Positions 43,552-52,854 of a stretch of 64,000 bases of DNA are shown one piece after another. How positions within the stretch are numbered: position 1 is the stretch's first letter; every line of letters begins with the position of its first letter. The notes under the pieces were generated by a model. The model saw nothing but the letters and a program-made list of their open reading frames with translations. It was not told the origin of the DNA and did no database searches. The DNA is from Draconibacterium sediminis. Its GTDB lineage: Bacteria > Bacteroidota > Bacteroidia > Bacteroidales > Prolixibacteraceae. The DNA is taken from assembly GCF_000949475.1 (NCBI RefSeq), contig NZ_JRHC01000001.1, forward strand, positions 1,426,001-1,490,000, read 5' to 3'. The position numbers and the translations under genes are program-made.

Positions 43552-44325
43552 ATGCAAAAAAACGATTCTGAAAAACCATTAATTTTGGTTACAAACGACG
43601 ATGGAATTCATGCAAAAGGTTTGCGTGAACTGGTGGAGGTAATGCAATTTTTTGGTGATGTAGTGGTCATTTCTTCCGAAGTTTCCATGTCGGGGAAAGC
43701 TTGTGGTATTACAGTTGATCAGCCGCTGCGGGCAGTGCCTGTGGAGAAGATTCATGGTGTACCAACCTATAAATGTAACGGGACGCCGGTTGACAGTGTA
43801 AAACTGAGTTTTAACAGTTTGTTCGAGCGAACACCCGATTATGTGGTGTCGGGAATTAACCACGGATCCAATGCATCCATCAGCGTAATTTACAGCGGAA
43901 CAATGGGAGCTGCCATTGAAGGTGGCTTGCACGGTGTGCCGTCCATCGGTTTTTCACTGGATGACTATGGTTCAGAGGCAGATTTTTCGAAAGCGAAACT
44001 GGTTGTAGCCCGTGTATTTCAGAGTGTTATTGAAAATGGTATTCCTGCGTTTACCTGTTTGAATGTGAATATTCCGAAAGGGAAACCTGAGGGGATAAAA
44101 GTATGCCGCCAGGCGCATGGAAAGTGGATGGAAGAGTTTGAAAAAAGAACCGATCCACACGGAAGAGAATACCACTGGCTTTCGGGATATTTTCAGAATT
44201 TGGATGAAGACACCGAAGACACCGATATTTTTGCATTGGAAAATAATTTTGCCACCGTGGTACCCGTTCGGGTTGATATGACTTGCTACGAAACCATGGA
44301 TCAAATTAAGTCGTGGAAGTTTTAA
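43552..44325 (+). CDS. surE: 5'/3'-nucleotidase SurE
   Basis: A 257-residue SurE. The metal-binding LVTNDDGIHAKGLRELVE near the N-terminus, EVSMSGKACGIT, CNGTPVDSVKLS, and DYVVSGINHGSNASISVIYSGTMGAA are all conserved. It dephosphorylates nucleoside monophosphates. The downstream genes follow at 10 and 1 bp, and the order surE - small membrane protein - lpxB looks like an operon. Confidence 0.95.
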   Translation: MQKNDSEKPLILVTNDDGIHAKGLRELVEVMQFFGDVVVISSEVSMSGKACGITVDQPLRAVPVEKIHGVPTYKCNGTPVDSVKLSFNSLFERTPDYVVSGINHGSNASISVIYSGTMGAAIEGGLHGVPSIGFSLDDYGSEADFSKAKLVVARVFQSVIENGIPAFTCLNVNIPKGKPEGIKVCRQAHGKWMEEFEKRTDPHGREYHWLSGYFQNLDEDTEDTDIFALENNFATVVPVRVDMTCYETMDQIKSWKF

Positions 44326-44335
44326 TCCGTCTTCT

Positions 44336-44638
44336 ATGCCAAAAAACAAACAGCATAAATACGACAAAGTAGGAGTTGGTGTTTTAACCGGACTGGTTTT
44401 GCCGCTGATTATTTTTTTTATCGTATATCTGACCGGCGAAAACGATATGTCGTTTCTCGATTACATTGCCGGAATGAGGCGCATGCAGGCGCTTGTTAAA
44501 ATTGGCAGCCTGTGCGTTTTTACCAATGTTGGCGCCTTTTGGATCTTCCTGCACCTAAAATACGAAAAGGCGGCCCGAGGAGTGTTGGGAGCCACAATTC
44601 TTTATGCCTTACTGGTATTAATTTTAAGAGCAGGTTAA
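44336..44638 (+). CDS. Small membrane protein between surE and lpxB
   Basis: A 100-residue protein with three predicted membrane segments (VGVGVLTGLVLPLIIFFIVYL, GSLCVFTNVGAFWIFLHL, GVLGATILYALLVLIL) and a basic N-terminus. I do not recognise the family. Its tight place in the surE-lpxB operon suggests an envelope-related but unknown function. Confidence 0.75.
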   Translation: MPKNKQHKYDKVGVGVLTGLVLPLIIFFIVYLTGENDMSFLDYIAGMRRMQALVKIGSLCVFTNVGAFWIFLHLKYEKAARGVLGATILYALLVLILRAG

Positions 44639-44639
44639 T

Positions 44640-45785
44640 ATGCGGTACTACATTATAGCTGGCGAAGCATCGGGCGATTTGCATGGTTCAAACCTGATGA
44701 AGGAACTGAAAGTTGCCGACAAAGAGGCTGATTTTCGTTTTTTTGGCGGCGATAAAATGCAGGCAGTTGGCGGCGAATTGGTAAAACACTACCGCGAAAT
44801 GGCGTTTATGGGTTTTGTGAATGTGATTCTGAATATCCGAACCATAAAACGCAACATGGAGTTTTGTAAAACAGACCTGCTTAGCTATGAACCCGATGTA
44901 CTTATACTGATTGATTACCCCGGATTTAACCTGCGGATTGCGGAGTTTGCCAAACAGAACAACATAAAAGTTTACTATTATATTTCGCCAAAATTGTGGG
45001 CCTGGAAGGAATACAGGGTTAAAAAGGTGCGGGCTTTTGTTGATGAAATGTTTACTATTTTTCCCTTTGAAACCGAGTTTTACAAAAAGCACGGCATTGA
45101 GGTAAATTATGTGGGAAATCCGCTGTTCGACTCGATTACGGAATTTGAAAACACAGCACAGCCGGCAGCTGATTTTAAAACCAAAAAGAATTTAGATGAA
45201 CGCCCGATAATTGCCTTACTGGCCGGAAGCCGTGTGCAGGAAATAAAAGGAACCTTGCCGGTAATGAAAAAGGCTGTTGAGGGCCGCAATGATTACCAGG
45301 TGGTGTTGGCCGGTGTTTCGTCGGTCGACAAAGAGTTGTATGCCGGAATTTTGCAGGGTAGCAACATCAAAGTGATTTACGAATCTACTTACGATTTGCT
45401 GAATAATGCACATACGGCCTTGGTCGCCTCCGGAACGGCCGCATTGGAAACGGCTTTGTTTCATGTGCCGCAAACTGTGCTTTACAAAGTTGAAGGCGGC
45501 GTGTTGGTTCATTACATTATGGCTGCTGTTTTAAAAATTGACTGGGTGTCGCTGCCTAATATTATTTTGGGGAAAATGGCAGTAAAAGAGCTGCTTCAAA
45601 AAGATATGACCGTTAAGAAAGTAACGGCAGAACTGGATCGATTACTCAGTGATGAAACCTATCGTAACAGAATTTTATCGGATTACCGCGATATGCAAAA
45701 ACTAATGGGCGAACCGGGATGCTCAAAACGGGCCGCTGAAAAAATGGTTGAATTGTTATCTTTGAGTTCTGAACATAAATCGTAA
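44640..45785 (+). CDS. lpxB: Lipid-A-disaccharide synthase
   Basis: A 381-residue GT19 glycosyltransferase joining UDP-2,3-diacylglucosamine and lipid X. It starts YYIIAGEASGDLHGSNLMKEL and contains GFVNVILNIRTIKRN, LIDYPGFNLRIA, YYISPKLWAWKEYRVKK, LLAGSRVQEIKGTLP and VASGTAALETALF. The start is 1 bp after the small membrane protein gene. Confidence 0.95.
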   Translation: MRYYIIAGEASGDLHGSNLMKELKVADKEADFRFFGGDKMQAVGGELVKHYREMAFMGFVNVILNIRTIKRNMEFCKTDLLSYEPDVLILIDYPGFNLRIAEFAKQNNIKVYYYISPKLWAWKEYRVKKVRAFVDEMFTIFPFETEFYKKHGIEVNYVGNPLFDSITEFENTAQPAADFKTKKNLDERPIIALLAGSRVQEIKGTLPVMKKAVEGRNDYQVVLAGVSSVDKELYAGILQGSNIKVIYESTYDLLNNAHTALVASGTAALETALFHVPQTVLYKVEGGVLVHYIMAAVLKIDWVSLPNIILGKMAVKELLQKDMTVKKVTAELDRLLSDETYRNRILSDYRDMQKLMGEPGCSKRAAEKMVELLSLSSEHKS

Positions 45786-45793
45786 GAATACAA

Positions 45794-48202
45794 GTGTATA
45801 GCTTATTCAAAAAAGAAATAAAAACTTTCCTCGGATCGCTGATCGGGTACCTGGCCGTGCTGGTTTTTTTATTGGTTACCGGTTTGTTTTTGTGGATTTT
45901 CCCGGGGAATTACAATATCCCGGAAAATAACTATGCAACGCTGCAGGGGCTTTTTACGCTGGCACCGTGGTTGTACCTGTTTTTGGTTCCTGCTATTACC
46001 ATGCGCATGTTTGCCGACGAAAAACGCAGTGGTACCATCGAAATCCTACTTACGCGGCCACTGGCAGATTTTCAGTTGGTAATGGCAAAATTTTTGGCCG
46101 GGCTGGTGCTGGTGGTTTTCTCGTTGTTGCCCACTTTATTATATTTTTTGTCGGTTTTTTGGCTGGGGAATCCGGTAGGAAGTATCGACACCGGTGCAAC
46201 CTGGGGATCGTTTTTTGGGCTTTTTTTCCTGGCAACAATTTATGTGGCCATTGGTATTTTTGCCTCGTCGCTTACCGATAACCAGATCGTTTCCTTCATC
46301 TTCGGAATGTCGCTGTCTTTTATCTTTTACCTCGGTTTCGAGTTTGTGGCATCGGCCGAAGTTCCTTATTTGCTGGAGCAAATTTTTTCATGGTTAAGCA
46401 TTAACGATCATTACCTTTCCATTTCGCGGGGAGTGGTTGATATGCGCGATATCCTGTATTTTATTGGTATGGCCTTTTTGTTTTTGTATGGCACCACTCT
46501 GATTTTACGAAAAGGAAAACTCCGAAAAACAAAAGCAAAAGTTCGGGCGGTGGTTGTTCCGCTAGCCGTTTTGCTGATACTCGCCATTTCATCGAACTTT
46601 TTATACCGTATCGACTTGACGGCCGAAAAACGTTATTCGCTTTCGGATGTAAGTAAACAAATGGTAGGCGGTCTGGAAGGTCCGGTGGAAGTGGAGTTGT
46701 ATTTGAGTGGCGAGCTGGAAGCGGGATTGCGAAAAATACAAAACGAAGTGCTGGAAAAGATTGCTGTGCTGAATGCTTACAGTTCGGCTCCGATTCGGGT
46801 TCGCGTTTTTAATCCGTACAGTATTGCGAATATTGAAAAGCAGGAAGAATTTATTACCGGACTGATAAACAAAGGTGTACCGCGAATTAATTTTGGGCAT
46901 AAAACCGAGCAGGGCGTGAGTTCGCGATTTATTTTTCCTGGTGCGATTATTCGTTATCAAAACAAAGAGCTGGCGGTTAATTTTCTGAAAAATAATCCGT
47001 ACACGAGTTATGAAAATAACTTTAACCATTCGGTGGAAACCATCGAGTTCGAGCTGATAAACGCATTCCATAAACTGATGCGAAAGAAAAAATCGGTACT
47101 GGCATTTTTGCAGGGGCACGATGAGGCGAATCAGTACGAAGTGGCTGATATTGCACGGGCATTGTCTGCCGATTTTGAGATTGACATGATGGAAGCCTCT
47201 GATCTGGAAGATTCGGATGTTGATATTTTGGTAATTGCCAATCCCAAAAAGGAATTCCCGGAGACCTCAAAAATTGCCATCGACCAGTACCTGATGAAAG
47301 GTGGAAAACTGATGTGGCTGGTTGATCCGGTTCAGGTAAGTTTAGACAGTTTGAGTAAAGGATTTCAAACTTATTCATTTCCAAACGACATGAATATTGG
47401 CGACCAACTGTTTCGATACGGTGTTCGCCTGAATTATGAGTTGCTGCAGGATGTAAACTGTATTCAAATTCGGGTAAATACAGCCGCGCCGGGTAATGCG
47501 CCACGTTACACCTTGCATCCGTGGTATTATTCGCCATTGCTTACGCCCAACGATAATCACCCGATTAGCCGAAACCTAAACTGGGTAAAGACAGAATTTG
47601 TTTCATCGCTCGATACGGTTTCTGCCAGTTCAAATCTCCGAAAAGAGGTGATTCTGAGTACATCGCCTTATGCCCGCCGGATAAAAGCACCGTCGTCAGT
47701 GAGTTTGGCAAACATTAACAATCCGCCGGCACGTGAGTTGTTTACACAGTCGGATATTCCGGTTGGTGTTTTGCTGGAAGGCGTTTTTACTTCGAACTAT
47801 AAAAACCGTATGGTGGAAAACTACGGCTATTCATCGGCAGAAATGATTACGGAAAGTCAACCCACACAAATGATCGTAATTGCCGACGGTGGTATGATGA
47901 CCAACAAAGTAAATTATTCTACCAATCCACCTAAAATTCAGGAACTTGGTTTCGACGAAATATCGGGTCAGGTTTTCGGGAATAAGGAGTTTCTGATCAA
48001 TGCCATTTCGTACCTCGATGACAGACAGGGAATTATGCAGTTGCGGGGCCGCTCGCTAAAATTACGTTTGCTCGACAAAGTTAAACTGCGCGAAGAAGCA
48101 GCTTTCTGGAAATGGCTGAATGTATTGCTGCCACTGCTTTTAATCATTGTTTTTGCACTGGTTTACAACCTTGTTCGTAAATACAAATACAATCGTTCAT
48201 AA
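45794..48202 (+). CDS. gldFG: GldF-GldG fusion, gliding-motility ABC transporter
   Basis: An 802-residue protein from a GTG start at 45794, 8 bp after lpxB. Residues 1-240 are a GldF-like permease with six membrane segments (FKKEIKTFLGSLIGYLAVLVF, MRMFADEKRSGTIEILLTRPL). From about 255 on it is GldG-like: a membrane segment, FLYRIDLTAEKRYSLSDVSKQM, a large extracytoplasmic domain with FLQGHDEANQYEVADIARAL and MKGGKLMWLVDPV, and a C-terminal membrane helix (WLNVLLPLLLIIVFALVYNL). gldF and gldG are separate genes in the classical gliding Flavobacteria. The ATPase partner GldA is not in the window. Confidence 0.9.
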   Translation: MYSLFKKEIKTFLGSLIGYLAVLVFLLVTGLFLWIFPGNYNIPENNYATLQGLFTLAPWLYLFLVPAITMRMFADEKRSGTIEILLTRPLADFQLVMAKFLAGLVLVVFSLLPTLLYFLSVFWLGNPVGSIDTGATWGSFFGLFFLATIYVAIGIFASSLTDNQIVSFIFGMSLSFIFYLGFEFVASAEVPYLLEQIFSWLSINDHYLSISRGVVDMRDILYFIGMAFLFLYGTTLILRKGKLRKTKAKVRAVVVPLAVLLILAISSNFLYRIDLTAEKRYSLSDVSKQMVGGLEGPVEVELYLSGELEAGLRKIQNEVLEKIAVLNAYSSAPIRVRVFNPYSIANIEKQEEFITGLINKGVPRINFGHKTEQGVSSRFIFPGAIIRYQNKELAVNFLKNNPYTSYENNFNHSVETIEFELINAFHKLMRKKKSVLAFLQGHDEANQYEVADIARALSADFEIDMMEASDLEDSDVDILVIANPKKEFPETSKIAIDQYLMKGGKLMWLVDPVQVSLDSLSKGFQTYSFPNDMNIGDQLFRYGVRLNYELLQDVNCIQIRVNTAAPGNAPRYTLHPWYYSPLLTPNDNHPISRNLNWVKTEFVSSLDTVSASSNLRKEVILSTSPYARRIKAPSSVSLANINNPPARELFTQSDIPVGVLLEGVFTSNYKNRMVENYGYSSAEMITESQPTQMIVIADGGMMTNKVNYSTNPPKIQELGFDEISGQVFGNKEFLINAISYLDDRQGIMQLRGRSLKLRLLDKVKLREEAAFWKWLNVLLPLLLIIVFALVYNLVRKYKYNRS

Positions 48203-48315
48203 AAACGGGTAAAATCAAACGAAGCACGATAGGGATAATTCCTGAAAGTTTGTATATTCGTATACTTAGATGAGTTGTAAATAAGACAAGAATTCAAAAA
48301 AATAAATCGAAATAA

Positions 48316-49443
48316 ATGAAGTTTGTAGTTTCAAGCACCGAATTACTGAGCCACCTTTCTGCAATTAGTAAGGTTATCAGCAGTAAAAGTACAATGCCAA
48401 TTCTCGATAACTTCTTGTTTCAGTTAAGCGAAACAGAGTTAACCATAACAGCTTCCGATCTGGAGTCGACCTTAATTACCAGCCTCGAGTTGGATAATAT
48501 TGAAGGCGAAGGAGCTGTGGCAGTTCCGGCAAAGTTGATCACCGATACGCTGAAAGAATTTCCGGAGCAGCCACTGACATTTCAGATCGATGGTGATTCT
48601 TATCATGTTGAAATTTTTTCCGACAATGGTAAATTCAGCATCATGGGACAAAATGCCGAGGATTTTCCTGAGCAGCCGGCGTTGGATGAAGAAGGTGCAT
48701 CTTCAATTGATGTTAGCCACGTTGTACTTCAGAAAGGAATTGAAAAAACTTTGTTTGCCACGGCCGACGATGAATTACGTCCGGTAATGAATGGTATTTA
48801 CGTTGAGCTTACTCCTGATTTTGTGAGTTTTGTAGCATCTGATGCGCACAAGCTGGTACGTTACCGTCGTTTGGATGCAAAAGCTGAATTCGAGTCTTCG
48901 TTTATTTTGCCTAAAAAACCGGCTAGCTTGTTGAAAAACCTGTTGCCAAAAGAAGAGTTTGATGTAAAACTGGAATTCGACGATAAAAACGCCTTTTTTA
49001 CCTTAAGCAACTACAAACTTATCTGTCGTTTGGTTGAAGGAAATTACCCAAGTTATAATTCGGTAATTCCAACCAACAACCCGAACAAAATGATTATCGA
49101 CCGCCTGAATTTCTTTAACACCGTAAAACGTGTTTCCGTATTCTCGAACCAGGCGAGCAACCTTGTAAAACTGAATATTACCGACAACCAGTTGGTGGTT
49201 TCGGCACAAGATATCGACTTTTCAATTTCGGCAGTTGAGCGCATCAATTGCGAATACGAGGGCGAAGAAATTGAAATTGGTTTCAAATCAACCTTCCTCC
49301 AGGAAATTCTTACCAATATTTCAACCGGCGATGTAAAGGTTGAAATGAGCGATCCAACACGTGCAGGCTTGTTGCTTCCGGCTGAAAACGACGAAGACGA
49401 AGATATGTTGATGCTGCTGATGCCAATGATGATTAACGTTTAA
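48316..49443 (+). CDS. dnaN: DNA polymerase III beta subunit (sliding clamp)
   Basis: A 375-residue DnaN. It starts MKFVVSSTELLSHLSAISKVISSKSTMPIL; the three clamp domains are visible, with ITASDLESTLIT, FVASDAHKLVRYRR and ALLLMLMPMMINV-like C-terminus (DMLMLLMPMMINV). It encircles DNA as the processivity factor. The gene is not beside dnaA here. A terminator follows, so it is probably a single-gene transcript. Confidence 0.97.
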   Translation: MKFVVSSTELLSHLSAISKVISSKSTMPILDNFLFQLSETELTITASDLESTLITSLELDNIEGEGAVAVPAKLITDTLKEFPEQPLTFQIDGDSYHVEIFSDNGKFSIMGQNAEDFPEQPALDEEGASSIDVSHVVLQKGIEKTLFATADDELRPVMNGIYVELTPDFVSFVASDAHKLVRYRRLDAKAEFESSFILPKKPASLLKNLLPKEEFDVKLEFDDKNAFFTLSNYKLICRLVEGNYPSYNSVIPTNNPNKMIIDRLNFFNTVKRVSVFSNQASNLVKLNITDNQLVVSAQDIDFSISAVERINCEYEGEEIEIGFKSTFLQEILTNISTGDVKVEMSDPTRAGLLLPAENDEDEDMLMLLMPMMINV

Positions 49444-49463
49444 AAAGATACAACGATAAACCG

Positions 49464-49504
49464 AAAAGGTATCCGGGAACGCAGGTTTTAGGGTACCTTT
49501 TTTA
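49464..49504 (+). terminator. Terminator of dnaN
   Basis: AAAAGGTATCC pairs with GGGTACCTTTT (one mismatch/wobble) across a 16-base loop, then T residues. Confidence 0.75.
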
Positions 49505-49517
49505 ATTCATACCCACC

Positions 49518-50324
49518 ATGAAATTACATTTAAAAAACGCTTTGGTTTTTTTAGATCTGGAAACCACCGGAATAAACATTGTTACGGATCGAATTGTGGA
49601 GATTGCTTTAATAAAAGTAAATGTTGACGGTACCGAGGAAGAAAAACTGTTGCGGATAAATCCTGAACAACCCATTCCGATTGAGGCTTCTTTGATTCAT
49701 GGAATTTACGATGAGGATGTAAAAGACGCGCCAACTTTTAAGGAAGTAGCAAAAACGCTGGCTAAATTTATGGAAGGATGCGACCTGGCTGGTTTTAATT
49801 CTAACCGTTTTGATATTCCCTTACTGGCCGAAGAGTTTTTACGTGCCGAGGTGGATGTTGATTTTAAAAAGCGCAAATTTATTGATGTGCAGGCCATCTT
49901 TCACAAAATGGAAAAACGCACACTGGCAGCAGCATACAAATTTTATTGTAACCAGGAATTGACTGATGCGCACAGTGCCATGGCCGATACAAAAGCAACT
50001 TATGAAGTGCTGAAATCGCAGCTCGATAAATACAAAGATGTGGAGTATGAAGATGCCAAAGGGAAAAAATCAACGCCTATTGCAAACGATGTGGAGAAGT
50101 TGAGCGAATTCTCGTCGTACGACCGCAATGTTGATTTCGTGGGCCGCATTGTTTACGATGAAAATGGTGTTGAAGTCTTTAACTTTGGAAAGAACAAAGG
50201 AGTACCGGTTGAGCAGGTTTTACAGGAGCAACCCGGTTACTTCGGCTGGATTTTGAACAGTGAATTTCCGCTGTATACAAAGAAAGTTTTAACACAGTTG
50301 AAACTAAGAATGATGAATAAATAA
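49518..50324 (+). CDS. DnaQ-like DEDDh 3'-5' exonuclease
   Basis: 268 residues. Exonuclease motifs: FLDLETTG (D13, E15), FNSNRFDIPLL and AHSAMADTKATYEVL (His and Asp of the DEDDh type). A C-terminal domain (FVGRIVYDENGVEVFNFGKNKGVPVEQV) is typical of Bacteroidota DNA polymerase III epsilon-like proteins. Whether it is the replicative proofreader or a separate exonuclease is not decided, but the dnaN neighbour favours replication or repair. Confidence 0.88.
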   Translation: MKLHLKNALVFLDLETTGINIVTDRIVEIALIKVNVDGTEEEKLLRINPEQPIPIEASLIHGIYDEDVKDAPTFKEVAKTLAKFMEGCDLAGFNSNRFDIPLLAEEFLRAEVDVDFKKRKFIDVQAIFHKMEKRTLAAAYKFYCNQELTDAHSAMADTKATYEVLKSQLDKYKDVEYEDAKGKKSTPIANDVEKLSEFSSYDRNVDFVGRIVYDENGVEVFNFGKNKGVPVEQVLQEQPGYFGWILNSEFPLYTKKVLTQLKLRMMNK

Positions 50325-50364
50325 AGCTCGTAGCTAGAAGCTCGAGGCTCGTAATTAGATTATT

Positions 50365-50979
50365 ATGAAAATAATTTGCATAGGAAGAAATTACGTGGCT
50401 CATGCCAAAGAGTTAGGGAACGACATACCCGAAGAACCCATCTTTTTTATGAAGCCGGATACCGCCTTGTTGCGAAATAACGATCCGTTTTATATCCCGG
50501 ACTGGACCAACGAGGTGCATCACGAAATTGAGTTGGTGATCAAGATAAACCGTATTGGTAAAAACATTGAAAAACGCTTTGCTCATCGTTATTACGACGA
50601 GGTGGGCTTGGGAATCGATTTCACGGCCCGTGATGTGCAGGCGCAACTAAAAGCAAAAGGTCTGCCCTGGGAAAAAGCAAAAGCTTTTGATAAGTCAGCG
50701 GTGTTAAGCAGTACCTTCTTGCCAAAATCAATTTTCCCCGATCAGGAGGCAATCAGTTTTCGCCTGGACATAAACGGCGCTACTGTTCAGGAATCGCATT
50801 CGGGAATGATGATCTTTGATTTTGATGAATTGATTGCCCATATCTCTAAATATGTTACCCTGAAAATTGGTGACCTCATTTACACCGGGACACCGGCAAA
50901 TGTTGGCCCGGTTGCCATCGGCGATCGTTTGGAAGGGTATCTGGAAGACAAGAAATTATTTGATTTCGAGGTTAAGTAA
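50365..50979 (+). CDS. Fumarylacetoacetate hydrolase family protein
   Basis: A 204-residue FAH-fold protein. The start MKIICIGRNYVAHAKELG, metal-binding HHEIELVIKINRIGKN (Glu residues), GLGIDFTARDVQAQLKAKGLPWEKAKAFD and LIYTGTPANVGPV are typical of acylpyruvase/oxaloacetate-decarboxylase-like members. The exact substrate is unknown. It ends in a strong terminator. Confidence 0.9.
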   Translation: MKIICIGRNYVAHAKELGNDIPEEPIFFMKPDTALLRNNDPFYIPDWTNEVHHEIELVIKINRIGKNIEKRFAHRYYDEVGLGIDFTARDVQAQLKAKGLPWEKAKAFDKSAVLSSTFLPKSIFPDQEAISFRLDINGATVQESHSGMMIFDFDELIAHISKYVTLKIGDLIYTGTPANVGPVAIGDRLEGYLEDKKLFDFEVK

Positions 50980-50998
50980 ACCATAATAAATACATTTT

Positions 50999-51023
50999 CA
51001 CCGGCTTTTAAGCCGGTGTTTTT
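50999..51023 (+). terminator. Terminator of the FAH-family gene
   Basis: CACCGGCT / AGCCGGTG perfect stem with a 4-base loop and five T. Confidence 0.88.
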
Positions 51024-51063
51024 ATAAATTGTAGAATCAGGCTGTAGCCTTTAAACCTATAAA

Positions 51064-51486
51064 ATGCAGGATTACCATTTTGAATTAGAGATGCAGGTTC
51101 GCGATTACGAATGCGACATCCAGGGAATAGTAAATAATTCTGTTTACCAGAACTATTTGGAACACACGCGCCATAAATTTTTGAACCACGTTGGGCTCGA
51201 TTTTGCACAATTGCACGAAGATGGAATTGATGCTGTTGTTATTAAAGCCGAGTTGGAATACAAATTTCCATTGCGCCCCGGCGATGATTTTTTTGTTCGT
51301 TTGAAAATCGGGAAACAAGGTCGTTTACGCATTGTATTTTTGCAGGAGGTAATTCGTAAAGCCGATGAAAAACTGATGGTAAAAGGCCGCATTACTTCGG
51401 TACTTACAAAAAATGGTCGTCCATTGTCGCCAGAAATTCTGGAGAGTAAATTTGAGGAGGCTGGAATAGCTATTGAGGAAGTTTAG
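51064..51486 (+). CDS. Acyl-CoA thioesterase, 4HBT hotdog protein
   Basis: 140 residues with the hotdog pattern VRDYECDIQGIVNNSVYQNYLEHTRH (catalytic Asp and VNN), and YKFPLRPGDDFFVRLKIG in the central strands. It is distantly related to the thioesterase at 17362. Substrate unknown. Its stop overlaps the stop region of the convergent membrane-protein gene by 4 bp. Confidence 0.87.
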   Translation: MQDYHFELEMQVRDYECDIQGIVNNSVYQNYLEHTRHKFLNHVGLDFAQLHEDGIDAVVIKAELEYKFPLRPGDDFFVRLKIGKQGRLRIVFLQEVIRKADEKLMVKGRITSVLTKNGRPLSPEILESKFEEAGIAIEEV

Positions 51487-52103
51487 TTGCTGCTGTTGAG
51501 TATGGTACTTAAATGATCGGTTTTTGTATCGCTCCCAAATGTCGATATATAATCCTTTAGTAATTCACCGGCTTTATCGCAGTTTGAATTCTCTTTCTGG
51601 CATTCGTACACGTAGCTTGCTGCCAACCCGAAAAGCGCATCCTTGTTCTCAGCATTAACTTCTAAAACCCGGTTGAACTGATATCTCGCATTTTTGTAAT
51701 GACTTTTATTTAGCCATTCATAACCGGAGTCAAGCAAATAGCTGATTTGCCCGATCGTAATTTCTGCTTTTTGCTTCTCTGCTTCAGAAACATAGGGGTG
51801 ATAATTTTTTTGACTGATGCTAAAGAAAAATTGAAAGATTCCAAAAGTTATCAGGGGAATAAAGATTACCAATGATACAATGGTAAGAAATAGTGTACGT
51901 TTCTGATCTTTTTCAATTTTCGTTCGGTATTTCGTTTTTAATTGGGCGAGTTGTTCCGGTGAAACTTGTTTTGAAACCAGCTTATATTTGTTTTTGAAGA
52001 TTAGTTTCTCACCCTTATCCCAGTTCTGGTAGGCATGGTGTTTGGGGCGCGCATTGGCGCGTAACGATTGTATCATTGCAAGAACCGATCCGCCAAATCC
52101 CAT
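51483..52103 (-). CDS. Membrane-anchored hypothetical protein
   Basis: 206 residues. A basic N-terminal region with ARPKHHAYQNWDKGEKL, a charged helix (QLAQLKTKYRTKIEKDQKR), one membrane segment at about 70-95 (FLTIVSLVIFIPLITFGIFQFF), then a TPR-like periplasmic or cytoplasmic tail (YKNARYQFNRVLEVNAENKDALFGLAASYVYECQK). Family not recognised. It starts 5 bp after the YkgJ-type gene, so the two are probably cotranscribed. Confidence 0.72.
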   Translation of the reverse strand: MGFGGSVLAMIQSLRANARPKHHAYQNWDKGEKLIFKNKYKLVSKQVSPEQLAQLKTKYRTKIEKDQKRTLFLTIVSLVIFIPLITFGIFQFFFSISQKNYHPYVSEAEKQKAEITIGQISYLLDSGYEWLNKSHYKNARYQFNRVLEVNAENKDALFGLAASYVYECQKENSNCDKAGELLKDYISTFGSDTKTDHLSTILNSSN

Positions 52104-52108
52104 AACCG

Positions 52109-52747
52109 TTATTTTATTAGTTTCTCTTCAATACGAAATTCTTTAGCCTCAACACCATTGGTTTTTAGCGCCGATTTAAATCCTTCGTTCATCATTCGTC
52201 CCAAACGCATTGGCATATCCAAAAGGGCAGGGTAGGTGTTTTTATCATCGGGGTGCTTATAAAAGTGAACACAACTTTTCACATCCGACGAAAGATAAAT
52301 ACGGCAGGCCATCGGGCGAGCTTCATACGCGGAACATGCATCGTCTTTTAAAAGCGGGCAGGGATGTTTGGCATTCATCAGTTCATCGCCTTTTAATTGG
52401 CTCAGTTTGGCTTGTTTTTGTTGGGCTTTTTCGGTGATTACAGAAATCGTTTCAGCATCAAAAGATTTCTCAATAAACGCCTGTAAATAATCCAACTCAT
52501 AATCCAGCGCAAAAACCGGTTGGTGGCAACACCAGCTGCAGCCCCGTTTACAATCGATACTTTGATTTTGTTGCCGGGCGTAAATAAACAACGAATCAAT
52601 CAATCCGTCGATAGCGGCATACATTTCTTTTATTGACTGATGCACAGCTTCCTGCTCCATGTTGGCTTCAACAGCTTTCATGGCCAGTTGGTATCCATCG
52701 TGAAAAAAGGCTTTTTCGAGTTGTTCAAATTGCGGATTAGTGGTCAT
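52109..52747 (-). CDS. YkgJ-family cysteine-cluster protein
   Basis: About 212 residues from the ATG at 52747 (MTTNPQFEQLEKAF); the longer reading from 52795 is unlikely. Cysteines are grouped as CKRGCSWCCH in the middle and HPCPLLKDDACSAYEARPMACR plus a later Cys, the arrangement of the YkgJ Zn- or Fe-binding cluster family. Biochemical role unknown. Confidence 0.82.
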   Translation of the reverse strand: MTTNPQFEQLEKAFFHDGYQLAMKAVEANMEQEAVHQSIKEMYAAIDGLIDSLFIYARQQNQSIDCKRGCSWCCHQPVFALDYELDYLQAFIEKSFDAETISVITEKAQQKQAKLSQLKGDELMNAKHPCPLLKDDACSAYEARPMACRIYLSSDVKSCVHFYKHPDDKNTYPALLDMPMRLGRMMNEGFKSALKTNGVEAKEFRIEEKLIK

Positions 52748-52854
52748 TTCAATATTTTGATTGAAAATATTGAAATTATGATAGAAAAACAACAATTAAT
52801 CAATTTTGGGTAGTTAAAAGTTACACTTCTACTGAAAAATTGATTTTCACTTGT

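Noticed and set aside
50325-50358. Short CTCGTAGCTAGAAGCTCGAGGCTCG repeat-like stretch before the FAH gene as a regulatory element
   Set aside because: It looks like a simple AGCTCG-type low-complexity repeat common in intergenic DNA, with no symmetry tied to the gene start.
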